The notes under the pieces were generated by a model, which was given only the letters and a program-made list of their open reading frames with translations, did not search any database and was not told where the DNA came from. 64,000 bases of DNA, taken from contig NZ_CP011567.1 of assembly GCF_001655615.1 (NCBI RefSeq), positions 3,295,001 to 3,359,000 on the forward strand. Direction: 5' to 3'. The stretch is from Pseudomonas sp. GR 6-02. GTDB taxonomy: Bacteria; Pseudomonadota; Gammaproteobacteria; Pseudomonadales; Pseudomonadaceae. The position numbers and the translations under genes are program-made. This document shows positions 1-8,543 of this stretch, piece after piece. The first letter of the stretch is position 1. Every line of letters begins with the position of its first letter.

Positions 1-168
1 CATTGCCGCACTCTCACGCACGCCAATTCGCGCGCGTTCCAGCAAGCCAGGAACTGCGGCGGCATCGAGGCAAGGGACACTGCCCACCAAGCGACCATCG
101 AATGGACTGAACACATCAATCTGTTTGGCTTCAACAAGCTGGATACTGGCCATGCTGGATACGCTCAT
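1..168 (-). CDS. NAD(P)-dependent aldehyde dehydrogenase, N-terminal fragment
   Basis: Only the first 56 codons lie in the window; the gene runs off the left edge. The visible peptide contains VFSPFDGRLVGSVP followed by AAAVPGLLERAR, which is the usual N-terminal strand and first helix of the ALDH superfamily. The catalytic Cys and Glu are outside the window. The ATG follows a good ribosome binding site (CAGGAG) and lies 12 nt after the homoserine-dehydrogenase-like stop codon, so the two are co-transcribed. Known chemistry suggests it could oxidise aspartate semialdehyde made by the upstream enzyme to aspartate. That assignment is inference from context; the family call rests on a short stretch. 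Confidence 0.7.
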   Translation of the reverse strand, partial: MSVSSMASIQLVEAKQIDVFSPFDGRLVGSVPCLDAAAVPGLLERARIGVRESAAM

Positions 169-180
169 GACTATCTCCTG

Positions 181-1221
181 TTATTTGCCGTGGGCGGAGT
201 GGATGGCGACGATGTCAGACAGCAATGCGAAGGCTGTTTCGATGCGCCCTGCCCCAGGCCCGGACACCGTGACAGCTCCCAGGAGTTCGGTCTTGAATGA
301 CACTGCATTCGTAGCGCCGTTGATTCCGGCAAGAGGATGTGAGTTCGACAGTAAGCGAGCCTCGACACTCGCTCGAACCGAGCCATCCGCTTCACGATCG
401 GCTGAGCCAATCAGTTTCCAGCTCGCGCCATTGGCACTTGCCTGGGCAATATCTTGTGCGCTGATATTGCTGATACCCGAGCACGCTACATCGCTGACAT
501 TCAGTCGTGCGTTGAGCAGTTCGTTGGCCAGGATCACCACCTTGAGGCGTACGTCAAACCCTTCCACATCGGCGGTTGGATCTGCCTCGGCGTAGCCGAG
601 TTGTTGCGCTTGTACGACGGCATCGTTGAACGCCAGGCCGTCTTTCATCCGGGTGAGCACGTAGTTGGAAGTGCCGTTCAGGATGCCTTCGAAGCCTTGC
701 ACATTGGCACCCGCCAGAGCCTGCCTGGCCAGACGAATCACGGGGGTGCCACTCATCACCGCCCCCTCGTATTCGAAGGCGACCTGGTTGCGCCGGGCCA
801 ACGCCTTGAGCTCGGCACCGTGCAGCGCAATAGGCCCCTTATTGGTGGTCACTACATGAATGCCGCTTTCCAAGGCCCAGCGGCAAAAGGTAGTGGCAGG
901 CTCGCCATCCACCGGATTGGTAAAAGTGGCTTCAGCGATGATGTCTGCACCGGAATGCTTGATCACGGTTTCGTTGAAGGCCTCAGCATTGCCGCCGCGC
1001 AGTTGAGCGAATGCGCCCTTCTCAACCGGCAGCGCCACCAACTGCTTTGCATCCAGACCGTCTTTGGCAACGATTGAGCCGAGGAACAGATCGGTGACAC
1101 CGACAATTTTAATGGTGAAGCCGAGGGCCTCTTTCCACTCGGCATTACAATCGGCGACCAATTGGGCGAAGCCACGGTTCACGCCACCAAATCCTACCAA
1201 GGCAATTTTGTACTCAGTCAT
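181..1221 (-). CDS. Homoserine dehydrogenase-like oxidoreductase, no ACT domain
   Basis: This 346-residue protein has an N-terminal Rossmann motif (ALVGFGGVNRGF), a TTNKGPIA segment matching the family TxNK element, GILNGTSNYVLTRM, and the substrate-site motif EADPTADVEGFDVRLK. It lacks the C-terminal ACT regulatory domain of biosynthetic Hom (about 430 residues), which fits a catabolic or unregulated role. Homoserine dehydrogenases interconvert homoserine and aspartate semialdehyde with NAD(P). The start at 1221 follows AGGAAC; an upstream extension to 1329 has no supporting site. It sits between an Lrp gene and an aldehyde dehydrogenase, so oxidation of homoserine towards aspartate is the likely direction (inference). 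Confidence 0.85.
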   Translation of the reverse strand: MTEYKIALVGFGGVNRGFAQLVADCNAEWKEALGFTIKIVGVTDLFLGSIVAKDGLDAKQLVALPVEKGAFAQLRGGNAEAFNETVIKHSGADIIAEATFTNPVDGEPATTFCRWALESGIHVVTTNKGPIALHGAELKALARRNQVAFEYEGAVMSGTPVIRLARQALAGANVQGFEGILNGTSNYVLTRMKDGLAFNDAVVQAQQLGYAEADPTADVEGFDVRLKVVILANELLNARLNVSDVACSGISNISAQDIAQASANGASWKLIGSADREADGSVRASVEARLLSNSHPLAGINGATNAVSFKTELLGAVTVSGPGAGRIETAFALLSDIVAIHSAHGK

Positions 1222-1250
1222 AAGCGTTGTTCCTATATTGATGTTGTTCG

Positions 1251-1265
1251 TTAGGAACATCCTAA
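1251..1265. promoter_or_regulatory. Perfect short palindrome upstream of the homoserine dehydrogenase-like gene
   Basis: TTAGGA and TCCTAA arms are separated by 3 nt, 30 nt upstream of the ATG at 1221 and inside the 115-nt gap that follows the lrp-type gene. Position and perfect symmetry suggest an operator, possibly for the adjacent Lrp-family protein. No promoter hexamers could be assigned with confidence. Confidence 0.35.
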
Positions 1266-1336
1266 GAGCCGGGCTTTGGCAGTTGAATATGGCAGAGTGC
1301 TGTATTAATTGAGCGTTTTGCCCAAGCACGATGTTG

Positions 1337-1774
1337 TCAAAACACCGCAGAAAGGACGAACGATGTCACGGTGTTTTCCACCCCCGGCATGGCCGCGATT
1401 TCCTTCCACACGAGATGGACGCGTTCAGGTGTGGCGGCATTCACACGCAGCATTAAATCGAACTCACCACTGAGTACTTCACATTGCACGACTTCGGGAA
1501 TGGAGCGCAGCGCAGTCAGTACTTCTTCGCCACGCATGCGGTCGTAGCGGTAGACAAAGATCACCGCGCTGATAAGCGACGTAGGCCGCCGCGACTCACC
1601 GAGAAGAACCGTATAGCCCTGGATCGCACCGTCGCGCTCAAGACGCTCGATGCGCTGGCGCACCGCATTGCGCGACAAGTTGATCTTGGCACCCAGTTCG
1701 ATATGGGCTATTCGCGCATTGGCGGTAAGTTCGGCCAGTATGCGTTCGTCCAACGGATCTAGAATGCGCTTCAT
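1337..1774 (-). CDS. Lrp/AsnC-family transcriptional regulator
   Basis: This 145-residue protein has an N-terminal AsnC-type winged helix-turn-helix (LDPLDERILAELTANARI, then NLSRNAVRQRIERLERDGAI) and a C-terminal RAM ligand-binding domain (VVQCEVLSGEFDLMLRV). Length is typical for the family. The ATG at 1774 overlaps the TGA of the threonine-synthase-like gene and follows AGAGGT, so translation is probably coupled; the longer open frame to 1810 is not needed. Family members sense amino acids, so it probably reports pathway amino acids and acts on this operon, perhaps through the palindrome at 1251. Ligand is unknown. Confidence 0.9.
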   Translation of the reverse strand: MKRILDPLDERILAELTANARIAHIELGAKINLSRNAVRQRIERLERDGAIQGYTVLLGESRRPTSLISAVIFVYRYDRMRGEEVLTALRSIPEVVQCEVLSGEFDLMLRVNAATPERVHLVWKEIAAMPGVENTVTSFVLSAVF

Positions 1775-3159
1775 GCAGACCTCTGCAGCGCCAGACGAAG
1801 AGCCTGGCACAGACCGTCAAGATCGCCCTTGGCCAGGTACGGTGGTTGCGCGCGCACCTCGACAGTGCTCGGAACGCTTGCTTGCCAGACGCCCAGTTCG
1901 GCCAACAGCGCCGCTGACTTGGCCGGCGCAATTTGCCCGAAGGTGACCATCGGCGCGCCCAGGCTGCGTCGATGAAGCCTGCCGGCCAGTACACCGACAG
2001 CGGTGTGAGGATCGATGGCCGAGCCTGTCTCTCGGAACAGTTCGACTACTTCATCGCGCACCTGGGATTCGTGTACGGCATAGGAATCGAAGAGTACTCG
2101 AGCACGCAGCCATTGCTGGTTGCCGATGCTCATTTCTCCGCAACTTTCAAAATGCTCCATCAGTGCTTTTGTTGAGCAGCCATCGTGCTCGTAAATCTCC
2201 CAGATAAACCGCTCCAGGTTGGAAAACAACGAGAAGTCCATCGCCGGCGACACGGTTCGATTAGTCATCCGGGTGGAGTACCGATTGCAATGAAAAAACT
2301 GGTGCAGGGCATCATTGCTGTTGGTGGAAATGATCACCTGATTGATCGGTAATCCCATTTTCTGCGCAATGTAACCAGCGTAGATTTCGGCCGAGCTGGC
2401 AGCTGGAACGCTAAAGCCAACGGGACGCGAGCCACCGCCCAGTTGCAAGGCTGCGTGGAAGTAAAAAACGATCTGGGCCAGGACGCCGATCCAATTGGTC
2501 GAGTTGAAACAGACCGGCAACACTCCATCCAACGGCCACTCGCGCAAGAGTCGGGAGACCAGCGTCTGGCAATCATCGAAATTACCGTCAACCGGAAACA
2601 GCTGAACCCGCTGCGGGTCGGCTGCCTGCAAGGCACTGAGTTGCTCAGGTGCAAGCCCGTCGCGCGGATACAGTATTGCCATGCGGGCGGCCGGGCAGTT
2701 AGCAAAGGCTTCAAGCGCCGCGACGCCGGTATCACCGTTAGTTGCACCGACCACCAACGCTTCTTTACCGATCTCCTTCAGGAAATGGTCGACCAGGCGC
2801 GACTGCAATTGCGCGGCGAAATCCTTGGAAGAACCGGTCGGACCATGAAACAGCTGGAGTATCCACTCGTTGTGCCCGATTTGCTCAAGCGGCGTAATAG
2901 CGCGGTGCTTGAATTGTTGATAGCTGTCACTGAGCAAGGCACGCAGGGTGCTTTCGTCTATGGAAGAGCCGACAAAAGGCGAAATCACTCGCCAAACCAA
3001 CTCATCAAACGGCAGCCACGACCAGCCAGCAATCTGTTTCTCGGTAAAGACAGGCAAACTGGCTGGGACATAGAGACCACCATTTTCGGCGAGCCCCGAC
3101 AGAACCACACTGCGAAAATCAGCACGCATGTCGCCGCCGCGAGTGCTTACATAATCCAT
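1771..3159 (-). CDS. Threonine synthase-like PLP enzyme with altered active-site motifs
   Basis: The 462-residue protein aligns by eye with PLP fold-type II threonine synthase along its length: N-terminal MDYVSTRGG, LFHGPTGSSKDF with the PLP lysine at 112, and ALHQFFHCNRYS. Several signatures are changed: usual TLAFKDF reads TGSSKDF, ATSGDTG reads ATNGDTG (residues 139-145), the phosphate-binding PTGNFGD reads PAASSAE (252-258), and TAHPAKF reads GQIAPAKS (408-415). The canonical enzyme converts O-phosphohomoserine to threonine. Loss of these elements argues against ordinary threonine biosynthesis and for another homoserine-derived substrate or lost activity. TTGGAG precedes the ATG. It lies 18 nt after the lysR-type gene. 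Confidence 0.8.
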   Translation of the reverse strand: MDYVSTRGGDMRADFRSVVLSGLAENGGLYVPASLPVFTEKQIAGWSWLPFDELVWRVISPFVGSSIDESTLRALLSDSYQQFKHRAITPLEQIGHNEWILQLFHGPTGSSKDFAAQLQSRLVDHFLKEIGKEALVVGATNGDTGVAALEAFANCPAARMAILYPRDGLAPEQLSALQAADPQRVQLFPVDGNFDDCQTLVSRLLREWPLDGVLPVCFNSTNWIGVLAQIVFYFHAALQLGGGSRPVGFSVPAASSAEIYAGYIAQKMGLPINQVIISTNSNDALHQFFHCNRYSTRMTNRTVSPAMDFSLFSNLERFIWEIYEHDGCSTKALMEHFESCGEMSIGNQQWLRARVLFDSYAVHESQVRDEVVELFRETGSAIDPHTAVGVLAGRLHRRSLGAPMVTFGQIAPAKSAALLAELGVWQASVPSTVEVRAQPPYLAKGDLDGLCQALRLALQRSA

Positions 3160-3177
3160 GGCAACTCCAAATCAGTT

Positions 3178-4068
3178 TTACAAAAGGCGATGGGCTTGAG
3201 CCACCAGCCAGGTAGAAAAATGTGCGGCATCAGGCGAGAGCGCTTCGTTCTGTTCGTGCACCAGATAAAAGGATTCGCTTGCCTCGATTCGGTGATTGAA
3301 TGGCGCAACCAATTGCCCGCTCTTAAGCAAATCCTCGACCACGGAAGACCGTGCCAGCGCAACGCCCTGCCCCAATTCGGCCATGCGGATCGTGGAAATC
3401 AGCGTGTCAAACTGAAGGCCACGGGAGTAGTCGACGTCGTCTGCACCAACTCGTTTTAACCAGTAACCCCAACCTTCTTCGTACCCCAACACATGAAGCA
3501 GAGAATGGTTCATCAAGTCGCGTGGCTCATGTATGGGTGAGCTGGCCATGAGCTTTGGGGAGCAAACAGGCTGAAGGATGTCCCAAGTCAACCGCTGAGC
3601 GTGCAAGCCCGACCACTCACCGCATCCCCAGCGAATCTCCAGGTCATCCTCGCCGTCCGGTTCTTTCACCCAAATATTGCTGATATATCGAATATCAATC
3701 TGGGGATACTCCCGACAAAAATCTGCGAGTCGGGGGGCCAACCAATAGTGAAGAAAGGAAAGGCTGCCACGCACCTTCAAATGTCTTCGATTGCGCTGGC
3801 CGAAAATCTCGTTTGTGCCGACTGCAAGGCGACTGATCGCGTCTTGTACGACAGGCAGGTACGACTGCCCTTCCTCGGTCAAGCCAAGTCCTCGAGGTAA
3901 GCGCTTGAACAGCGCCACACCGAGGTGACTTTCTAACTGACGGATCTGCTGACTCACAGCCCCTTGAGTCAAATGGAGTTCTTCCGCCGCGTGGGTAAAA
4001 TTTAAACAACGCGCCGATACTTCGAATGCCCTCAACCAGTTCAAGGGTGGTAGTGACTTTTGACTCAT
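3178..4068 (-). CDS. LysR-family transcriptional regulator (GcvA-like)
   Basis: The 296-residue protein begins with a LysR winged helix-turn-helix (LPPLNWLRAFEVSARCLNF, then LTQGAVSQQIRQLESHLG) and continues into a periplasmic-binding-like effector domain. The N-terminal wording is that of the GcvA subgroup. The gene is embedded between the permease and the threonine-synthase-like gene on the same strand, with 51 nt and 18 nt gaps, instead of diverging from its target as LysR genes often do. It presumably responds to the imported amino acid or an intermediate; ligand and operator were not identified. Confidence 0.9.
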   Translation of the reverse strand: MSQKSLPPLNWLRAFEVSARCLNFTHAAEELHLTQGAVSQQIRQLESHLGVALFKRLPRGLGLTEEGQSYLPVVQDAISRLAVGTNEIFGQRNRRHLKVRGSLSFLHYWLAPRLADFCREYPQIDIRYISNIWVKEPDGEDDLEIRWGCGEWSGLHAQRLTWDILQPVCSPKLMASSPIHEPRDLMNHSLLHVLGYEEGWGYWLKRVGADDVDYSRGLQFDTLISTIRMAELGQGVALARSSVVEDLLKSGQLVAPFNHRIEASESFYLVHEQNEALSPDAAHFSTWLVAQAHRLL

Positions 4069-4119
4069 CGGCGCAACCTCATCAGGGCTTTAACTATGCT
4101 CAATCATTGCCTGAGAAAC

Positions 4120-5556
4120 TCACACGGTGCCAGAGGAATGAACAGCGGCGGCTAAAGCCAATCGCTCTGCTCTCTTGTTTCGAGTGACCCAGTAAACGAA
4201 ATAACACCACGCGATAAAGGGCAGTCCGAAGTAAAGTGCCACTCGCTGCTCAGGATCAAAAGCGATACCCACACAGGCCAGCAAGCAACACAACAGTGCA
4301 CCGATAGGCACCCATGGATAGCCGCGTACACGGAAATGCAGGTCTTCAACTCGTCCGCCATTAGCAACGTATTGACGACGGAACGCGATCTGGCTGGCAG
4401 CAATGCTCATCCACACGACTACGACCGCCAGACCGGAAATGGACACCAAGGCCAAGTAAACCGTATCAGGGGCAAACACACTGCTGAGCAGAGAAGCCAC
4501 TGCGCCCGCCATACTAAGCACGATGGCGTTCACCGGTGTGCCACGACTGGAGAGCCTGGCGTAGCGCTTAGGCATATGTCCTTGATCGCTCAATGTCCAC
4601 AGCATGCGCGATGCTGCATACAGCCCCGAGTTAGCGGCGGAAATCAGTGCCGTAAGAATGACGAAGTTCATAATGTCGGCAGAGTATGGGATGCCAATCA
4701 GCTCAAACACCATGACGAACGGACTTTCTACAAGCCCCGCTTGCTCTCGTGGCAGTAACGTCGCAAGGACGAAAATGGTCCCCACGAAGAACAGCGCCAA
4801 ACGTACCACTGTCGTGCGGATTGCCTTGGGCACGCTAGTTTGTGGATCTTGCGCTTCACCTGCCGCAATCCCGATCAGCTCAGTTCCCGAAAAGGCGAAG
4901 GAAACAGCCAGGAGGGTCATTGCAATGGGTAGAAATCCGGTGGGAAAAAGCCCCTCACGTGTGAAGTTGGAAAGTCCCGCACCCTGCAAACTCTGTACTT
5001 GAATAAGACCGAAAATTGCCGCTCCGCCGATCACAATGAATGTGATAACGGTCAGCACCTTAATCAGCGAAAGCCAAAACTCAGTCTCCGCAAACCACCG
5101 AACGGAGACAACATTGCTTGAGAACACTGCGATGGCAAATAGCGCGCTCCAAATCCAGACGGGTGTATCAGGAAACCACCGAACCATCAGAATGCCCGCA
5201 GCTGTGAACTCTGAACCGATAGCTACTGCCCAAGTGAGCCAGTATAGCCAGGCCACTGTATAGCCTGTGCCTGGGCCCAGGTATCGCGTTGCGTAACTAC
5301 TGAAAGATCCGGTTTCTGGCATCTGTACAGCCAACTCACCGAGACAGACCATGACTAAATACACCATCACTGCACCGATGATGTAAGCAATCACTGCACC
5401 GAGTGGCCCTGCCTGATTAACCGTGTAACCGGAGGTAAGGAATAACCCCGTACCGATCACACCGCCCAGTGCCAACATAACGATGTGGCGTGTTTGCATT
5501 TCCTTTTTGAAACGCGAGTTTGGGTCGGACTGATTATCTTTAATATGCGTGGACAT
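4120..5556 (-). CDS. APC-superfamily amino acid permease (LysP/MmuP-like)
   Basis: A 478-residue inner-membrane protein with about 12 hydrophobic segments. The N-terminal [17 protein letters not shown] and the [17 protein letters not shown] loop are hallmarks of the amino acid transporter (AAT) family of APC permeases; overall wording resembles LysP and S-methylmethionine permeases. I chose the ATG at 5556, preceded by GAGAATAAAACT; the open frame continues to 5655 without a better site. It lies 137 nt downstream of the gamma-lyase gene and should import that enzyme's substrate. A basic amino acid such as canavanine would suit a LysP-like carrier, but the substrate is inferred. Confidence 0.88.
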   Translation of the reverse strand: MSTHIKDNQSDPNSRFKKEMQTRHIVMLALGGVIGTGLFLTSGYTVNQAGPLGAVIAYIIGAVMVYLVMVCLGELAVQMPETGSFSSYATRYLGPGTGYTVAWLYWLTWAVAIGSEFTAAGILMVRWFPDTPVWIWSALFAIAVFSSNVVSVRWFAETEFWLSLIKVLTVITFIVIGGAAIFGLIQVQSLQGAGLSNFTREGLFPTGFLPIAMTLLAVSFAFSGTELIGIAAGEAQDPQTSVPKAIRTTVVRLALFFVGTIFVLATLLPREQAGLVESPFVMVFELIGIPYSADIMNFVILTALISAANSGLYAASRMLWTLSDQGHMPKRYARLSSRGTPVNAIVLSMAGAVASLLSSVFAPDTVYLALVSISGLAVVVVWMSIAASQIAFRRQYVANGGRVEDLHFRVRGYPWVPIGALLCCLLACVGIAFDPEQRVALYFGLPFIAWCYFVYWVTRNKRAERLALAAAVHSSGTV

Positions 5557-5693
5557 AGTTTTATTCTCATGAAATGTGCGGACAAGCGTCCTTGTAACTG
5601 GCGGTTGGGCAGTACAATTTAGTTGTCGCTGGATTTTATTATTTTCATTCTTCATGAAGGGCTTAAGATGAATCTCGAGCGTCCTGCCCGTAT

Positions 5694-6962
5694 TCAGGCT
5701 TCTACCTCAATGAAACGTTGGGCATTATCAGCGTTAATGTTTGCATCACCGTGTTTAATTCGCACTAAAGCGAAGGCTTGTTTTAGGTCAGCCAATAAAT
5801 CTGCTGAATCTTCAATACCTACGGACACTCGAACCAAGCCTTCGGAGATTCCCAGTGCCTGACGCTCTTCCAAAGTATTTTCCACGTGACTGGTCGTCCG
5901 AGCCGGCCCATAGATGGTCTCGACAGCGCCCAAATTACCCGCCCGATGCGCATACCTGAGCAGCGGCAGCAAACGAGTCACTGTGTCCATGCCTCCTTTC
6001 AGCACGAAGCTGACGATGGCTCCGAATCCGTTCATTTGCGAACGAGCGATGTCATGACCTGGATGTTGAGGCAGCCCCGGATAGTTCACCGACTCAACCA
6101 GCGGTTCGGTACAGAGGTACTCGGCCAAAAGCTTCGCGCTCGCCTGTTGCTGGCGAACACGCAGAGCCAGAGTCTTGATGCCTCGGATGATTAGATACGC
6201 CGAAAAAGGATCCAGCGAGGCACCATTGATTTCGCGGTAATGGCGAACTTGAGACATCAAATGCTCGGCGCCGCAGACCACACCACCGAGGACATCACCA
6301 TGACCGGACAGGAATTTGGTCGCGCTGTGTACAACCACATCAACGCCTAAGGCGAGCGGGTTCTGATTCAGAGGCGTCGCGAATGTATTGTCCGCAACAA
6401 CCAAAGCGCCCACTCGCTTGGCCGCTGCCACAAGGCGCCGAATATCAACGATTTTCAGCGTTGGGTTCGTGGGTGTTTCCAGGTACAGGACGTTGCAGCC
6501 TTTAGCGATCTCCTGCTCAAGTGCCACGGTGTCGAGCGTATCGCAAAGGGTTACCTCCACCCCCATGCGTGGAAGAAACTCCTCGAAAATCTTGTTCGTA
6601 CCACCGTAGCTGTCACGCGTAGATATCACACGCTGCCCAAAGGACAGGAAGGTGTGCAGTACACCGCTGATCGCGGCCATTCCGGTACTGAAAGCTACGG
6701 CCGACTCTGCGTTTTCGAGCTCACAGAGTTTATCTTCCAAGACGGAGACAGTGGGATTGCTCATCCGGCTGTAAATGAAGCCGGGCTCCTTTCCCAATGC
6801 CACGTCATACCACTTATCGATATCGTCATAGCCATAGGCAGCACTGACCACGATGGGTGTCTGCGTCGCATTGTAGGGATGTTGAACCTGCTCTCCTCCC
6901 CATACCACTCGAGTCCCCATCCCAATGTCTGAAGCCTGGACGGCGCGTTTCTTATTTTCCAT
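5694..6962 (-). CDS. Cystathionine gamma-synthase/Met gamma-lyase family PLP enzyme; candidate canavanine gamma-lyase
   Basis: A 422-residue PLP fold-type I enzyme. Visible: [11 protein letters not shown], with the Tyr/Arg that clasp the neighbour's PLP phosphate; [17 protein letters not shown] near 191; and the PLP lysine K216 in [11 protein letters not shown]. The Cys loop of methionine gamma-lyases (YGCT) reads YGGT here, arguing against a standard methioninase. Downstream genes include a permease, homoserine dehydrogenase-like and aldehyde dehydrogenase genes, so a gamma-elimination releasing homoserine is likely. Canavanine gamma-lyases of Pseudomonadaceae produce homoserine plus hydroxyguanidine and are the best fit; O-acyl-homoserine or methionine are alternatives. 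ATG at 6962 follows GAGAG; a start at 6977 has a poorer site. Confidence 0.78.
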   Translation of the reverse strand: MENKKRAVQASDIGMGTRVVWGGEQVQHPYNATQTPIVVSAAYGYDDIDKWYDVALGKEPGFIYSRMSNPTVSVLEDKLCELENAESAVAFSTGMAAISGVLHTFLSFGQRVISTRDSYGGTNKIFEEFLPRMGVEVTLCDTLDTVALEQEIAKGCNVLYLETPTNPTLKIVDIRRLVAAAKRVGALVVADNTFATPLNQNPLALGVDVVVHSATKFLSGHGDVLGGVVCGAEHLMSQVRHYREINGASLDPFSAYLIIRGIKTLALRVRQQQASAKLLAEYLCTEPLVESVNYPGLPQHPGHDIARSQMNGFGAIVSFVLKGGMDTVTRLLPLLRYAHRAGNLGAVETIYGPARTTSHVENTLEERQALGISEGLVRVSVGIEDSADLLADLKQAFALVRIKHGDANINADNAQRFIEVEA

Positions 6963-7418
6963 AAAGTTCTCTCGCATCAAGGGAAACACAGCCGTGTTCC
7001 AAGTGGGCTTGGGAGGACTATATGGAAAGCTCATGCTTGTGAAAAATCATGATATCCGGGAGTAAGGGGTACTTTTTTTAATGGCTGGGTACCGGGTGCC
7101 CTGACCATCCATTCACATGCCCATGCGCATTGAGTGAAGTGAATTACCTATGACAGATGCCCTCTTTGCTGCGCGCCCTTCCCCACTACACGTGCTGCCA
7201 TCTGCCACCAATCGAATAGCTTCCCTGACTGCCCGGCAGGCAGCATACGGAACTGCTAGTGTTAATCCGCATGCCGTCAAAGTCCCTGCAGTCGGGTGGG
7301 TGTGAGCCGCCGTTTTGTTCATGACCGAGTGCTGCACCTGCCGCTGCTGTTCGTTGGCAGTGGTGTAACCCAAGATCTTCCTAATCCATCGAATGGCGCT
7401 TAATCCAGGAGAAAAATC
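6963..7418. other. Intergenic region between the gamma-lyase operon and wrbA
   Basis: This 456-nt stretch separates divergent genes and must carry both promoters. An 86-codon frame on the minus strand at 7113-7373 has no recognisable domain and no convincing ribosome binding site. An AT-rich patch at about 7040-7080 lies just upstream of the gamma-lyase gene and is the likely promoter/LysR-binding area; no operator could be pinned down. Confidence 0.5.
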
Positions 7419-8021
7419 ATGGCGAAGGTACTGGTTCTCTATTACTCAATGTACGGTCACCTCGAAACGATGGCTGGAGCAGTGGCCGAAGGCGCACGAT
7501 CCGTACCTGGCACCGACGTGACGCTCAAGCGTGTTGCTGAAACCATCCCGGCCGAACAGGCAGCAGCCATCGGCGTCAAACTTGACCAGAAGGCACCGGT
7601 GGCGACACCTGACGAGCTGGGCAATTACGATGCAATCATCTTTGGTACACCGACGCGCTTCGGCAATATGGCGGGACAGATGCGCACGTTTCTCGACCAG
7701 ACCGGCGGACTGTGGATGAGCGGCGCGCTGGTCGGGAAAATCGGCAGTGTCTTTGCATCGACCGGCACCCAGCACGGTGGCCAGGAAACCACGATTACGT
7801 CGTTTCACAGCACACTCCTGCATCAAGGGATGGTCATCGTGGGTGTGCCTTACACCTGCGCAGGGCTGACCAACATGAGCGAGATCACCGGCGGTACGCC
7901 CTATGGCGCGACCACCCTGGCAGGCGCTGACGGTAAACGGCAACCGTCAAAAAATGAACTGGATATTGCGCGTTTCCAGGGTAAACACGTCGCTGAGCTT
8001 GCAATCAAGATCGCGGGTTAA
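7419..8021 (+). CDS. wrbA: NAD(P)H:quinone oxidoreductase WrbA
   Basis: A 200-residue flavodoxin-fold protein. The N-terminal [14 protein letters not shown] is the FMN-phosphate loop, [15 protein letters not shown] and [12 protein letters not shown] are diagnostic for WrbA, and the length is standard. WrbA is a cytoplasmic tetrameric FMN enzyme that reduces quinones by two electrons and limits oxidative stress. AGGAG sits 8-12 nt before the ATG. It stands alone, divergent from the gamma-lyase operon, with a possible terminator hairpin downstream. Confidence 0.96.
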   Translation: MAKVLVLYYSMYGHLETMAGAVAEGARSVPGTDVTLKRVAETIPAEQAAAIGVKLDQKAPVATPDELGNYDAIIFGTPTRFGNMAGQMRTFLDQTGGLWMSGALVGKIGSVFASTGTQHGGQETTITSFHSTLLHQGMVIVGVPYTCAGLTNMSEITGGTPYGATTLAGADGKRQPSKNELDIARFQGKHVAELAIKIAG

Positions 8022-8543
8022 CGCAAGCACCTGAATGGGCGCGTATTGCAGGACACGAGCTAGCCTGTGTAAGGCCGGGGCGGACTTCACCACCGCGCCG
8101 CTGATACTCGCGGGTGGCTTGGCGATTCTAGAGAAAGCCTTGCGCGTCGGGAGTCATTGAAGACGACGTAAGCGTTGTTGGATTCAGAGGAGCGACGTTC
8201 CAGTGAGGTCGCTCCTCATTACCCATGTCGCTCATACACCTCCAGCTCAAGCATCGCGCATACAACATTGCGGCAGCGCACCTGCGGGTTATCGATAGCA
8301 CCTCGTAACACACCTCAATGATGAAAAACCGCTCCCACAGAGCCATCGCTCGCCACCGGAGCGAGCGTCAACAATCTGTTACTTTTTTGAAACACCTTCT
8401 CAACCGCTAATCAGTTAGTCCGGTTTTTTGACACATCCCCGATATGCGGTCATAACTTTTGCACTCCGCTGGGTCAAACCACGGTGGCTGTCGATGGAAT
8501 ATTGGCATCTTCCGAGGTTCTTGCCTGATACGGAGATAAGCTC
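8022..8543. other. Gene-free region downstream of wrbA and upstream of the epimerase gene
   Basis: This 522-nt stretch holds the hairpin at 8187-8217 and a degenerate GC-rich repeat near 8327-8368 (CGCTC/GAGCG), perhaps an eroded REP. A 42-codon frame at 8033-8161 has no support. The epimerase promoter must lie here, but no clear hexamers were seen. Confidence 0.5.
8187..8217 (+). terminator. Inverted repeat, possible wrbA terminator
   Basis: A 10-bp perfect stem (GAGGAGCGAC with GTCGCTCCTC) flanks an 11-nt loop. It lies 165 nt after wrbA and is not followed by a T tract, so it is a weak terminator candidate; a repeat element is the alternative. Confidence 0.35.

Noticed and set aside
7113..7373. 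Minus-strand frame of 86 codons between the gamma-lyase operon and wrbA
   Set aside because: No recognisable features and biased composition unlike the neighbours.
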